From contig JANODX010000034.1 in NCBI GenBank assembly GCA_031412915.1, forward strand, positions 12,740 through 76,739: 64,000 nucleotides of DNA. Reading direction: 5' to 3'. Below are positions 8,118 to 16,631 of this stretch, one piece after another. The DNA comes from JAGNNV01 sp031412915 (GTDB taxonomy: Bacteria; Acidobacteriota; Vicinamibacteria; Fen-336; JAGNNV01). A model generated the notes under the pieces. It was given only the letters and a program-made list of their open reading frames with translations. It was not told the DNA's origin and did not search any database. The number at the start of each line of letters is the position of its first letter. Positions within the stretch are counted from its first letter, which is position 1. The position numbers and the translations under genes were made by a program.

Positions 8118-8858
8118 CTAGCTTGGGAGGGGCGCTTCGATGGCTCCCTGGGGAGGAGGGGCTTCGAAGTACATGATCCGCGAACACGACGAGCAGGTGA
8201 TGATCCCGTCGTTCCGTTTGACATCCACATACACCTGGGCCCGGAGTTTCACGTGACACATGGTACAGGCTCCGTCCTTCGCCTCGGCCAGAGCGGTGCC
8301 TCGCGCCTTCAGAATCCGTGAGTACTCGGCCAGCAGGTCCGGCTTCAGGGTTTCCACCTTCTTCTGCCGGGCGGCCGCGACTTCGCCCCTCTTGGCCTCG
8401 CATTCTCGAATACGGGCCTCGAGGGCGCTAATCTCCTGGCCCCAGGTCGCTTCCAGCGCCTTGAAGGAAGACTCCTCCTGCTTGACCGCGACCTGGCCAC
8501 CCTCGATTTTTTCCATGGCGTCGAGAATCTGGTCCTCGCGAGAACGAATCTCCCGCTCCACGTTCTCGATCTCGTGAAGGAGGGCGGTGTATTCCTTGTT
8601 CGTCTTCACATCCCCAAGCTGGCCCTTGTACTTCGAGCGCTTGGCCTCGAAATCCTGCACCTCGAGTTCGAGGTGTTTGCGATCCTTGGACTGACCGTCG
8701 AGAGCGAGTTTGGCCGCGTCCAGGGCGGCCCGGTCGGCCATGATCTGAGCGTCGATCGCCGCTTTCTTCTGGGGCAGGGCCAGAAGCTCTTTGTCGAAAC
8801 TCCTCAACTCCACATCGGCCCGGTGGAGATCCACCAACGTCTCGAGATCAGGGTGCAT
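8118..8858 (-). CDS. Coiled-coil protein with C4 zinc ribbon (DUF164 / zf-RING_7 family)
   Basis: A 246-residue soluble protein. Residues about 10-175 are rich in Glu, Lys, Ala and Leu with heptad character and should form a long antiparallel coiled coil; a C-terminal zinc ribbon follows with two CxxC knuckles, CTMC and CSSC, separated by about 20 residues. This is the architecture of the widespread COG1579 family, which is often encoded beside RNase H genes, as it is here (6 bp apart). The molecular role is not established; nucleic-acid or envelope-linked functions have been suggested for relatives. Start ATG 8858. Confidence 0.85.
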   Translation of the reverse strand: MHPDLETLVDLHRADVELRSFDKELLALPQKKAAIDAQIMADRAALDAAKLALDGQSKDRKHLELEVQDFEAKRSKYKGQLGDVKTNKEYTALLHEIENVEREIRSREDQILDAMEKIEGGQVAVKQEESSFKALEATWGQEISALEARIRECEAKRGEVAAARQKKVETLKPDLLAEYSRILKARGTALAEAKDGACTMCHVKLRAQVYVDVKRNDGIITCSSCSRIMYFEAPPPQGAIEAPLPS

Positions 8859-8894
8859 AGGCGAACCCCGATCTTACCTTCGGCGGGCTCTCGT

Positions 8895-9773
8895 TTACTC
8901 CACCCAGATCTCGATCGTCTCTCCGTCTTCACTCACGATCGACACGATCTCGCGGATATTGAGAGAGCGCAGACGCTTCCAGAACCCTTCCGCGTCATAG
9001 CCCTTCATCTGCAGTCCGCGCTTTGTGGATTCGGGCAGGGAGGAGAACACGAACTCCGCGAGCGAAAAAGGCACGGTCACCGACACCGTCTGTTTCCCGC
9101 CCTTGGAGATCTTGATCCTCAAGAGGCGCGCAAGGCCCTCGGTTTCCTTTTCCGGTGCGGTCGTTCCGGGGGACCGTGCGGGGGTGGGGGTGGGACGGGC
9201 GGTGCGGGCAGGGGGGATGTCGCTCAGGCTCTTCGGTTCGAGGCGAAGAAGCTGGAGTTTCGCCCGCTCGACGATGTCTCTGTCTTTGGAGGTGGTCACG
9301 ATCTCCCTCAGCACGCCCGTAGCCTTGCGGGCCTGGGCCGGATCGCTCAGGGAAGCGACCTGCAAGGCGCCGAAATAGCGCACGGAGGCTCGCTCATCGC
9401 CCAGGGAGCGAAGGACGGCGGTGAGGAATCCGGGTTTGCCGGCCCGGCTCAGTTTGGTAGCGAGGCCAATGCGGGAAATCTCGGCCTCTTCGGCGAGACG
9501 CGCGTCCAAAGGGGGCAAGTCCAGGAAGGCTCCGTACTCGCGGAAGGCCCGTTCGCTCTGACCCAGGGATTCGCTGCAGCGGGCGATCCAATAGCTGGCC
9601 GCTTCGCTCGAGGGGTTCTTCAACGATGCGATCTCCACCCACTTCTCCCGAGACTCCTCATACTTGCGGTCGAAAAAGAGAGCCTTCGCTTCGTTCAAGT
9701 CCGCCTCGGCGAGAAGGGGGAGCCAGGAAGACAACGCCGAAAAGGCGATGAGGGTCGCGACCAGCCTGTTCAT
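8895..9773 (-). CDS. Secreted TPR/HEAT-like protein downstream of anti-sigma factor
   Basis: A 292-residue protein whose ATG (9771-9773) overlaps the stop of the anti-sigma gene (ATGA). The N-terminus MNRLVATLIAFSALSS... is a Sec signal peptide with a likely cleavage near LLAEA. Residues about 28-100 read as TPR-like helices, followed by helical HEAT-like sequence (about 105-170), a Pro/Thr-rich linker (TPTPARSP) and a C-terminal domain of about 95 residues ending in IWVE. Translational coupling with the ECF sigma and anti-sigma genes suggests an envelope protein belonging to that regulon. I do not recognise a specific family. Confidence 0.75.
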   Translation of the reverse strand: MNRLVATLIAFSALSSWLPLLAEADLNEAKALFFDRKYEESREKWVEIASLKNPSSEAASYWIARCSESLGQSERAFREYGAFLDLPPLDARLAEEAEISRIGLATKLSRAGKPGFLTAVLRSLGDERASVRYFGALQVASLSDPAQARKATGVLREIVTTSKDRDIVERAKLQLLRLEPKSLSDIPPARTARPTPTPARSPGTTAPEKETEGLARLLRIKISKGGKQTVSVTVPFSLAEFVFSSLPESTKRGLQMKGYDAEGFWKRLRSLNIREIVSIVSEDGETIEIWVE

Positions 9774-10567
9774 GGCGCGGCGAACTCCTGAGCCACCAGA
9801 TCCATCTTCATCAGCAAATGTCTCCGGTCCACCACGCGAGCGATGGCATCCACCTCGGTGCGTTTCGTGCACTGGGGAAGATCGGCGACCTGTTGGAGGA
9901 CACCTTCGACTTCCTCCATGACACCCTGAGCGGAGACAAGCGCCCCTTCGGAGCCCGAAACCAGGGCCGCCCGGCGGGTGAGAAGAGACCGGCTGGTTCG
10001 AGCTTCCCGTGTGACATCGACGCTGTCCTGGGGCGAGTCCGGACAATCGGCGGCGGCCGTGACCTGAACCAGAACGTCCTGCGCCTCGGCCAGATATCGG
10101 GCGGCGCTGGCCCGCAGCCGGGACTTCTCAAGTCTTTCGTAGAACGCCGTGTCGTTGATCGAGGTCTCGCTCTCGTTCTCCGACCGAGCGGTCGCGGGGC
10201 CGCGCTCAACGGTTGCAGGCGAAAAGCGGCTGGTCACAACGCCCGCGGCCAGACCCACGCCGACCAGACCGGCGGCGATCATCGCGGCCCCGAGGTTCCA
10301 TGATTTTTGGGAAAACCCTGGCCGCGACGCGGTTCGCACTCGAGCGAGAACGCGGGTTCGAAGCGCTTCGGAGGAGAGGGGAAGCGGCCGGTCCAAGGCG
10401 GCATCGGCCCGCAGGGCGGCGACCGCGCGCTTCAGGTGCGTCAGTTCGCTCTGACACCCAACGCATGTGGAGGCGTGTCTCAACACCCAGCCGGCTTCCT
10501 CAGGCTCCAGGGCGGAAGAAGCGAGCAGGCCGAGGCGTCGTCGGTATCGAAAATGGAGAAGAGTCAT
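9770..10567 (-). CDS. Zinc-binding anti-sigma factor, membrane-anchored
   Basis: A 265-residue protein. The N-terminal domain carries the zinc anti-sigma signature H31-x3-C35-x2-C38 (HASTCVGC), which in ECF regulators holds the cognate sigma factor and may sense redox state. One hydrophobic segment at about 92-111 (NLGAAMIAAGLVGVGLAAGV) anchors it, and the remaining ~150 residues should be periplasmic. Its start overlaps the stop of the ECF sigma gene by four bases, as expected for a co-translated sigma/anti-sigma pair, and its stop overlaps the next gene. Confidence 0.82.
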   Translation of the reverse strand: MTLLHFRYRRRLGLLASSALEPEEAGWVLRHASTCVGCQSELTHLKRAVAALRADAALDRPLPLSSEALRTRVLARVRTASRPGFSQKSWNLGAAMIAAGLVGVGLAAGVVTSRFSPATVERGPATARSENESETSINDTAFYERLEKSRLRASAARYLAEAQDVLVQVTAAADCPDSPQDSVDVTREARTSRSLLTRRAALVSGSEGALVSAQGVMEEVEGVLQQVADLPQCTKRTEVDAIARVVDRRHLLMKMDLVAQEFAAP

Positions 10568-11136
10568 GCGCTCACCTCGCCCATGGCCGTTTTCAGTCGG
10601 GCCAGCGCACGACTGAGCGAACTCTTCACCGTGCCCGGACGAACCCCGAGGGTCGAGGCGATTTCGCCGAGCGAAAGATCCGAGAAGTGGCGCAGGATCA
10701 CCACCGCGCGCTGCCTTTCATTGAGGGAGAGGAGTCCGCGCTCCAGGAAGCGGCGCGAGTCCTCGGTGTGGAGATGGTCGAGCGGTCCGGACTCGGCCCG
10801 GGCCGGAATATCCTGAAGGTCTTCGCTCTCGACCCCCACCTCATGGTGGCCTCGGCGCTTCTTCTGACGGTACCGGTCGATGGCGGCGTTGATGGCCACC
10901 CGGGTGAGCCAGGCCCCGACCTCGGCCCGGGAATCGATGCGGGCCGATTGCTGAAAGAGTTTGACGAAAGTGTCCTGAACGACCTCGAGAGCATCCTCGG
11001 AGTTTCGCAGGTAGCCGTAGGCGACCCCGTACAGCCGGCGCTCGTGCCGGGCCATGAGGGGAGCAAGGGCCGCCTCCTCACCCGCCGAGAGTCGGGCGAG
11101 CAGATCGGAATCGGCGATTCCCTCCCATGGCTCCAC
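10564..11136 (-). CDS. ECF RNA polymerase sigma factor
   Basis: A 190-residue sigma-70 family factor. Region 2 (about 25-90) contains the core-binding and -10 recognition sequence with DALEVVQDTFVKLF and RVAINAAIDRYRQ. A short acidic linker follows and region 4 (about 130-185) has the helix-turn-helix LSLGEIASTLGVRPGTVKSSLSRAL for -35 recognition. It lacks regions 1 and 3, as all ECF factors do. It is followed in a four-base overlap by its anti-sigma factor. The promoter it controls is not obvious here, but the coupled secreted protein and upstream lipoprotein are natural targets. Confidence 0.9.
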   Translation of the reverse strand: MEPWEGIADSDLLARLSAGEEAALAPLMARHERRLYGVAYGYLRNSEDALEVVQDTFVKLFQQSARIDSRAEVGAWLTRVAINAAIDRYRQKKRRGHHEVGVESEDLQDIPARAESGPLDHLHTEDSRRFLERGLLSLNERQRAVVILRHFSDLSLGEIASTLGVRPGTVKSSLSRALARLKTAMGEVSA

Positions 11137-11157
11137 AAGAAGCGATCTTCGGCGACC

Positions 11158-11580
11158 TCAGCGCAGATAGACAAAGACACGTTCGCCGTCGTCCTCGGTG
11201 ACCTCGACCAGCGGCCCCAGGGGCAGTTTTTCGAGATCTCTTCCGCTGAACTTTCGCAGGCGGCGCCGCGCCTCCGAGCAGCCGGGGTGGGATGAACCGC
11301 AGACGTCGTCGTCGAAGCCCAGATCCCAGTCGAACTCGGCATCGCGGGTCAGCCGCTTGACCAGGCCTAGAGGGATTTCGACCCGGACCAGCTTGCGTTC
11401 GTCGGCGTCGTAGACGAGGACGCGAAGCTCCCGGGCCGGCCCGTCCTGGCCGGCCACCGCGCGGGCGCTCCGCATCGCCTCTTCGAAATAGCGATCGGGA
11501 TTCGAGACGTGGCTGATGTTCACCAGGCAGCCCGCGCTCGTCACGGCGGCGGCGAGGATGACCGTAAGTTTCTTTCGCAT
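11158..11580 (-). CDS. Putative lipoprotein, unknown function
   Basis: A 140-residue protein with a lipoprotein signal: a basic start (MRKK), a hydrophobic stretch and the lipobox S-A-G-C with the acylated cysteine at C18. The mature part is small, with a beta-rich middle (ELRVLVYDADERKLVRVEIP), two further cysteines in the DDVCGSSHPGC loop and a C-terminal VFVYLR strand. It lies 21 bp upstream of the ECF sigma gene on the same strand and may be the first gene of that operon. No family recognised. Confidence 0.65.
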   Translation of the reverse strand: MRKKLTVILAAAVTSAGCLVNISHVSNPDRYFEEAMRSARAVAGQDGPARELRVLVYDADERKLVRVEIPLGLVKRLTRDAEFDWDLGFDDDVCGSSHPGCSEARRRLRKFSGRDLEKLPLGPLVEVTEDDGERVFVYLR

Positions 11581-11672
11581 GGAACTTTTTCTCCTGAAGG
11601 GGACGCTCTCAGGTGTGGTAACGCCCCGCCGGGGAGAAAGGTTCCGGTTCGGCAGGGGATAATGAGCCCATC

Positions 11673-12338
11673 ATGGCAGAAGGCTTGGGTTTCTCCGGGA
11701 TCGATTTCTCCGGAAAAGACGCGTGGCGCATGTTCAAGATCATGTCCGAGTTCGTCGACGGCATCGACGAGCTGCAGGACATCAACCGGGGGGTCGCGGT
11801 GTTCGGATCGGCGCGATCCAAAGAAGGGAGCGAAGACTATGAGGGGGCCCGGGCCATGGGGTTCGCCCTCGCCAAGGCCGGTTACGACGTCATCACGGGC
11901 GGCGGCGGCGGCGACATGGAGGCGGCCAACCGCGGAGCCAGCGAGGGCGGCGGACACTCCGTCGGTCTGTGCATCCAGCTGCCGCGCGAGGAAAAACCGA
12001 ATCCGTACCTGACCCACACCGTGTCCTTCAAGTATTTCTTCGTCCGCAAAGTGATGTTCGTCAAACACAGCCGCGCCTTCGTGGTGATGCCGGGGGGGTT
12101 TGGGACGCTGGACGAGCTCTTCGAAGCCGTCACCCTCGTACAAACGAAGAGAATCAAGTCCTTCCCCATCATCCTGGCCGGGGATCGGGCGCACTGGCAG
12201 GGGCTGCTGGACTGGATTCAGAACTCCCTGGTCGCGCGTGGCAAAGTGGGGGTGGACGATGCCAGGATCCTGCAGGTCGCGGAAACGCCGGAAGCGGTGC
12301 TGGAGATCCTGAAGAGAAACCAGGTGGGGGGCGTGTGA
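11673..12338 (+). CDS. LOG family protein (TIGR00730-like nucleotide 5-prime-monophosphate nucleosidase)
   Basis: A 221-residue Rossmann-like protein of the LOG/YgdH family. It has the GGGGG nucleotide-binding turn (VITGGGGGDMEAANRG) and the PGGFGTLDELFE motif that carries the catalytic Arg/Glu environment in LONELY-GUY-type phosphoribohydrolases. Such enzymes remove ribose 5-phosphate from AMP-type nucleotides, in some cases making cytokinin-like bases. It begins about 90 bp from the divergent lipoprotein gene and its stop overlaps the next ATG (TGATG), so it is translationally coupled with the isocitrate dehydrogenase. Confidence 0.85.
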   Translation: MAEGLGFSGIDFSGKDAWRMFKIMSEFVDGIDELQDINRGVAVFGSARSKEGSEDYEGARAMGFALAKAGYDVITGGGGGDMEAANRGASEGGGHSVGLCIQLPREEKPNPYLTHTVSFKYFFVRKVMFVKHSRAFVVMPGGFGTLDELFEAVTLVQTKRIKSFPIILAGDRAHWQGLLDWIQNSLVARGKVGVDDARILQVAETPEAVLEILKRNQVGGV

Positions 12339-13357
12339 TGAGCGGAGTGCGAAACGGAACCTTGATCGCGGGCGACGGCATCGGCCCGGAAGTGGTGGCG
12401 GCCACCGTTCGCGTCCTCGAGGCCACCGGCGTTGTGATCAGGTGGGATGCCCAGATGGCCGGCGCCATGGCCATCGCCACCCTGGGCACGCCCCTCCCCC
12501 AGAAAACCCTCGACTCCATTCGCAGGAACGGTCTCGCCTTGAAGGGTCCCACCACCACACCGGTGGGCGGCGGTCATGCCTCCATCAATGTAGCCCTGCG
12601 CAAGGCCCTCAATTTGTACGCCAATGTGCGCCCCACCAAGACCATGCCCGGAGTGAAGAGCCGGTACGACCACGTCGATCTGGTCATCGTTCGGGAGAAC
12701 ACCGAGGATCTGTACTCGGGCCTGGAGCACGTCGTGGTTCCAGGTGTGGTCGAATCGATCAAGGTCATCACCGAGAAGGCCTCCACGAGGATCGCCAAGT
12801 TCGCCTTCAACTACGCTCGGGTGAACGGTCGGAAACGGATCACCGCCGTCCACAAAGCCAACATCATGAAGCTTTCGGACGGCCTCTTCCTCGACTGCTG
12901 CGCGAAGGTGGCCGCGGATTTCCCGGACATCAAGTACGACGACATCATCGTGGACAATTGCTGCATGCAGCTGGTGCTCGACCCCACCCGTTTCGACATG
13001 CTGCTGCTCGAGAATCTCTACGGCGACATCGTGTCCGACCTGTGCGCCGGTCTGGTGGGCGGGCTGGGCCTCGCTCCCGGCGCCAATATCGGAGAGAAGG
13101 GCGCCACCTTCGAAGCGGTCCACGGAAGCGCTCCCGATATCGCGGGAAAGAACATCGCGAACCCCATCGCTCTCATTCTCTCGGGCGCCATGCTGCTCGA
13201 CTACATCGGAGAGAACGCCGCCGGCAACCGCGTGCGGAGCGCGGTCATGGCGGTGTTGAAGGAAGGCAAGCATCTCCCTCGCGATCTGGGAGGTACGGCG
13301 TCCACGAGCGAGGTCGAGGAGGCCATCGCCAAGCGCGTTTCGAGCCGGCGGTCTTGA
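12338..13357 (+). CDS. Isocitrate/isopropylmalate dehydrogenase family, probably NAD-dependent isocitrate dehydrogenase
   Basis: A 339-residue beta-decarboxylating dehydrogenase. It shows GDGIGPEV near the N-terminus, the substrate-binding TTTPVGGGHASINVALRK and YANVRP segments, IVRENTEDLYSGLEH, the K in HKANIMK, and the metal site NLYGDIVSDL. The serine in GGGHASIN and the ENTEDLY segment match the short NAD-type isocitrate dehydrogenases (also close to homoisocitrate dehydrogenase) rather than LeuB. It would make 2-oxoglutarate in the TCA cycle. Its ATG overlaps the LOG stop and its stop overlaps the TTG start of the next gene. Confidence 0.85.
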   Translation: MSGVRNGTLIAGDGIGPEVVAATVRVLEATGVVIRWDAQMAGAMAIATLGTPLPQKTLDSIRRNGLALKGPTTTPVGGGHASINVALRKALNLYANVRPTKTMPGVKSRYDHVDLVIVRENTEDLYSGLEHVVVPGVVESIKVITEKASTRIAKFAFNYARVNGRKRITAVHKANIMKLSDGLFLDCCAKVAADFPDIKYDDIIVDNCCMQLVLDPTRFDMLLLENLYGDIVSDLCAGLVGGLGLAPGANIGEKGATFEAVHGSAPDIAGKNIANPIALILSGAMLLDYIGENAAGNRVRSAVMAVLKEGKHLPRDLGGTASTSEVEEAIAKRVSSRRS

Positions 13358-14181
13358 GGGGGGCGCGGGCGAGTTCGATCGCCGCCCTCCTCTCCGTCGT
13401 CGGCGCGACCGTGGGCGCGGCCCGAGAAGAGACTCCGCTTCCGGAAGGGAACGCCTACGTAAGGGGCATTCTGGCCGGCCCGCGGCCTCAGGACACCGCC
13501 ATCAACGACTACTCCTACGATGTGGAGGAGGTGCGGGAGAACCTGGACGCGAGCGGCCACCCGACCTCGCGCGAGACGCGTGGCTACGAGGTCTATTTCG
13601 TCCAAACGCGACCGGTCAAGCGCCTCGTCTCAAGGGACGGCACGCCGCTCAGCGCCAAGGAGCAGGCCGAGGTGGATCGAAGAGCGGAGGCACAAGCCCG
13701 GGCGATCGCGGAGGGACGGACGGTGAGCGAGCAGCCCGGAATCCGTTTGAAGACGCTCCTCGATTCATTCGATTTCAAGACGGCCGGGCGAGAAATGCGG
13801 GCGGGACGAAAGACGCTCGTCTTCAACTTCGAGCCCAGGAAAGGCGCGCAGCATCCATCCTCCGATCGCGCAGCCGGCGCGATCGCGCGCATCCTGGCCG
13901 GGCGCCTGCACATCGACGAGGAAGATCGACGCGTGGCCGTGCTCGATGCCCGGAGCGCGCCGGGTGAGAAGGCGAGTGTCTCGACGGGTGTGAAGGTCGC
14001 AGCCTTCGAGTTGCGGATGGATTACACGGCGGTCGACGAGCATGCCTGGCTCCCGCGGAGGGTCGCGATCCTGACCGTCGGCCGCGCCTTTGTGTTCAAG
14101 ACGTTCCGGATTCGGCGCACCACGACCTACTCGAACTACCGCCGCTTTCGTGTGACCACCGATGAGAGGCCGATCGGGTAG
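13354..14181 (+). CDS. Secreted protein of unknown function
   Basis: A 275-residue protein starting, by my reading, at TTG 13354, which overlaps the stop of the upstream dehydrogenase as TTGA. This start yields a signal peptide MRGARASSIAALLSVVGATV followed by an AxA-like site (GAAREE). The mature protein has a DYSYDVEEVRENLDASG opening, a VQTRPVKRLVSRDGTPL strand region and many charged residues; no membrane segment follows. Its overall pattern resembles outer-membrane-lipoprotein-sorting-like (LolA/LppX) folds, but I cannot confirm this. It is the last gene before the repeat island. Confidence 0.6.
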   Translation: MRGARASSIAALLSVVGATVGAAREETPLPEGNAYVRGILAGPRPQDTAINDYSYDVEEVRENLDASGHPTSRETRGYEVYFVQTRPVKRLVSRDGTPLSAKEQAEVDRRAEAQARAIAEGRTVSEQPGIRLKTLLDSFDFKTAGREMRAGRKTLVFNFEPRKGAQHPSSDRAAGAIARILAGRLHIDEEDRRVAVLDARSAPGEKASVSTGVKVAAFELRMDYTAVDEHAWLPRRVAILTVGRAFVFKTFRIRRTTTYSNYRRFRVTTDERPIG

Positions 14182-14218
14182 CTGAAGGGGATCGAAGCGA
14201 CCGCTGGGGCCTGGCAGC

Positions 14219-14409
14219 TGTGGCCCGCGAGGCTGGGCGAGGAGGGAGCTTGCCGCGCCGGGGACGGCGGGTGCGTCACACTGGGCGCGCCACGCCGGAA
14301 TCGTGTGTTCCTTACCCGCCTCGGATCGGCGAAAGGGACGCCCACAGACGGAGCGACTCGCCTCTACGCCCCGACGCGTGCAAGCACCCTCCCCGCCCAG
14401 CCTCGCTCC
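14219..14409 (+). repeat. Left copy of a ~191-bp inverted repeat
   Basis: This segment reappears in reverse orientation at 15251-15442. My hand alignment gives about 21 differences in 192 positions, with one single-base indel. It starts TGTGGCCCGCGAGG and ends CAGCCTCGCTCC. Open frames across it are arginine-rich and look like chance translation, so I treat it as non-coding. Such pairs are typical of dispersed genomic repeats or ends of a decayed element. Confidence 0.75.
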
Positions 14410-14428
14410 AGGGTCGCCCGAAGACACC

Positions 14429-14752
14429 TCACACTCTCGGGAGGCGAGAGCAACGGCCGGCACGCCAAGAGAGCCGTCCCAGCTTCAGCCGCTTCTTCTG
14501 CTCGCGCCACTGCTCAACATTCCCTGGGGTCATGAACTCCTCGTGGGCGCGGCGGGCCGACTTCCTCGCCGCCTGGTGATCCTTCATGGCACGCAGGTTC
14601 TCTCCGGCCCAAGAGCCAGCGAGCAGAGCCTCGATCTCGTTGTTCAGAAAGGGAATGCCACTCCACAAATCAACGAGCAAGCACCGTACTGCACCCTTGA
14701 AGGTCCTGAGACCGGAGTCGTCCGGCGCTATGACAGCAAGGGCGGTGGCCAC
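14429..14752 (-). CDS. Possible small gene or gene fragment, unrecognised
   Basis: A 107-codon frame on the minus strand inside the repeat island. The middle part has protein-like composition (helical, mixed charges, e.g. FLNNEIEALLAGSWAGENLRAM and EEFMTPGNVEQWREQKKR) and its third-position GC is lower than in neighbouring genes, hinting at foreign origin. No ribosome site or family is apparent, and its C-terminal end runs close to the left repeat. It may be a remnant rather than a working gene. Confidence 0.3.
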   Translation of the reverse strand: MATALAVIAPDDSGLRTFKGAVRCLLVDLWSGIPFLNNEIEALLAGSWAGENLRAMKDHQAARKSARRAHEEFMTPGNVEQWREQKKRLKLGRLSWRAGRCSRLPRV

Positions 14753-14807
14753 CTCATCGGCTCAGTCAGATGAGGAGGCCCCGGCGTCCGCCGAGCCTGC
14801 GAGGCCT

Positions 14808-14930
14808 CTCGACGTATACCGCCCGTGGGCGGAACTTCTCGCTCGCACCTTCGCGGTGGACGTTCTCTCACCTGCCCATCCTGCCCAGGGGCGTATGAGC
14901 TGCTCGCGATGTCAAGGAGCCCGCGAACTC
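14808..14930 (+). pseudogene. Decayed fragment of IS91-family (Y2) transposase C-terminus
   Basis: In one frame this reads VYRPWAELLARTFAVDVL, then after a one-base slip CPSCPGAYELLAM. The pattern W-A-E-L-L-x3-F-x-V-D-V-L followed by C-P-x-C-x-G-x3-L-L-A-M is the conserved C-terminal region of IS91/IS801-type rolling-circle transposases, where a CxxC knuckle follows the VDVL strand. Here a frameshift separates the two halves and no catalytic region remains upstream, so the fragment cannot be functional. It lies between the two inverted repeats. Confidence 0.55.
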
Positions 14931-15250
14931 TCGGGCGGGCACGGCGCGGAGCAACCCGCGGGGCGGCGCGCTTGCCCAGCGCGTGCGGTCGAGGTGACGA
15001 AACCTCTTCGAAGCGTGAACCAACGGGCCTGCCAGGAGCGTGGTTGCGGTTCCGAGCGCCTGGCCAAGGCGTCACAAACGAACCGCCAAGGCACGACTTG
15101 AAGCGCGAACTCCGCTTGTTTACCTACGATCTGAGAGGGGATCACGGCAAGAACTTCCCTGCCTGAAGCAAGGGGCGGTGTTCGGAAGGAGCAAGGGGTT
15201 CATCGCGCTTCGGCTGGAGTGTCTTCTGATACGGTTGTTCGAACGAGTAC

Positions 15251-15442
15251 GGAGCGAGGCCGGCTGGGGAGAAGGCTTGCACGCGTCGGGGCGTAGAGGC
15301 GAGTCGCTCCATCGGAGGGCGTCCCTTTCGCCGAACCGAGGCGGGTAAGGAGCACACGATTCCAGCGTGACGCGTCCCAGTGTGACGCACCCGCCGTCCC
15401 CGCTGCGGCAAGCCTCCTCCCCACCCGGCCTCGCGGGCCACA
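15251..15442 (-). repeat. Right copy of the ~191-bp inverted repeat
   Basis: This is the reverse-orientation partner of 14219-14409; on the minus strand it begins TGTGGCCCGCGAGG. Together the copies bracket about 840 bp that contain the IS91-like remnant and one doubtful small frame. The stretch 14182-15521 otherwise shows no gene I can support. Confidence 0.75.
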
Positions 15443-15521
15443 ACAATAGTGGTTGAAGCCTCGGTTCGGTCGGTGCTGCCTTCGTTCGCTTTGGGCGGGC
15501 GGGATGCCCGCGGTCTCAGGA

Positions 15522-16574
15522 TCAGGCCGCGCGAGGAAAGCCGCGATTCGAGAGCAGGGCGAATCCGATCAGCTTGTAGAGAGCGCGCGCGGCGACGTTT
15601 CCATCCCATTCGGAAACGCCGGTGGGATCGGGGGCCACTTCGACGAGGTCGAACCCGACAATCGTCCGACCACTTTCGACCAGGGTTCGCAGGAGCGCCA
15701 CCATCTCGGCAAATGACAGGCCTCCCGGGACCGGGGTCCCGGTGTTGGGGCACAAGGTCGGATCGAGACCGTCGATGTCGAAGGAGACATAGTTGATCTC
15801 GGGCAACTCCGCCACGATGCGATTGCAGATCCGCCGCCACGTCCCCCCATCGAAGAGTTCGCGGCGAACATCGGATTCGAAGAAGGTCTTGATTCGTCCC
15901 GCGCTGTCCTGGATGGCGTCGTCTTCCTGCTCGCAATAGTCCCGAACTCCCACCTGCACCAGTTTCGAAACCGCAGGGACTTCGCGCATGACGTTGTTCA
16001 TTATCGATGCATGAGAGAACGTAAAGCCCTCGTACGCCACCCTCAGGTCGGCGTGAGCGTCGATGTGGAGGATGCCGAGGCCGGGGTATTTGTCCGCGAT
16101 CGCGGTTATGGCGCCAAGGGGTACCGAGTGATCGCCCCCCACGATGCCCACGATCTTCTCGCATTGAAGCCAGGCGCGGGTTTCGTTGGCCACCCATCCG
16201 TTGAGCAACCGGCCCAGATCGTTGACGCGCTCGAGGTTCTGGGCGAGCTCCGGATCGTCTTTCGTCCAGCCCTTCTCGATTATGGTGTTGGCCAGCGACT
16301 TCGCTTCCTCGCTCCAGGCGCGCACCGTCTCGGAAATCGGAAGCATGGCGATTCCGGACTCGTAGGGTTTCCCGGTGTCTCGATCGAGGAGATCCACCTG
16401 ACCGCTCGCCCGGAGGATGGCGGACGGGCCATCCCCGGTTCCCGACCCGTACGAGACGGTCGCCTCCCAGGGCACGGGGATAAGGACGACCCTCGAGTCC
16501 TCCGGGGTGTGAGGCAGGCCGAAGATGCCGTCGGCACTGGCGGGCGCGTTCGGGTCGAACGAAGCAGTCATCAA
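15522..16574 (-). CDS. Agmatinase/arginase (ureohydrolase) family protein
   Basis: A 350-residue manganese ureohydrolase. The bimetal-binding motifs are all present: GGDHS, DAHADLR and SFDIDGLDP. The N-terminal PWEATVSYGSGTGDGPSAIL segment and the overall length match agmatinase-family proteins found in several phyla; relatives cleave agmatine to putrescine and urea, while others act on arginine, formimidoylglutamate or guanidino acids. A polyamine-synthesis role is the simplest guess. A second methionine follows directly, so the start could be 16571. It is divergent from thrB with a 57-bp gap. Confidence 0.82.
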   Translation of the reverse strand: MMTASFDPNAPASADGIFGLPHTPEDSRVVLIPVPWEATVSYGSGTGDGPSAILRASGQVDLLDRDTGKPYESGIAMLPISETVRAWSEEAKSLANTIIEKGWTKDDPELAQNLERVNDLGRLLNGWVANETRAWLQCEKIVGIVGGDHSVPLGAITAIADKYPGLGILHIDAHADLRVAYEGFTFSHASIMNNVMREVPAVSKLVQVGVRDYCEQEDDAIQDSAGRIKTFFESDVRRELFDGGTWRRICNRIVAELPEINYVSFDIDGLDPTLCPNTGTPVPGGLSFAEMVALLRTLVESGRTIVGFDLVEVAPDPTGVSEWDGNVAARALYKLIGFALLSNRGFPRAA

Positions 16575-16631
16575 GGGTCAGAAGCTAGCACACCGATTGG
16601 CCCTCGTTTCCAGGATGGGAGAATACGTCCG

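Noticed and set aside
14219..15442. CRISPR array or intact insertion sequence
   Set aside because: There are only two repeats, inverted and ~191 bp long, with no spacers; the only transposase trace is short and frameshifted.
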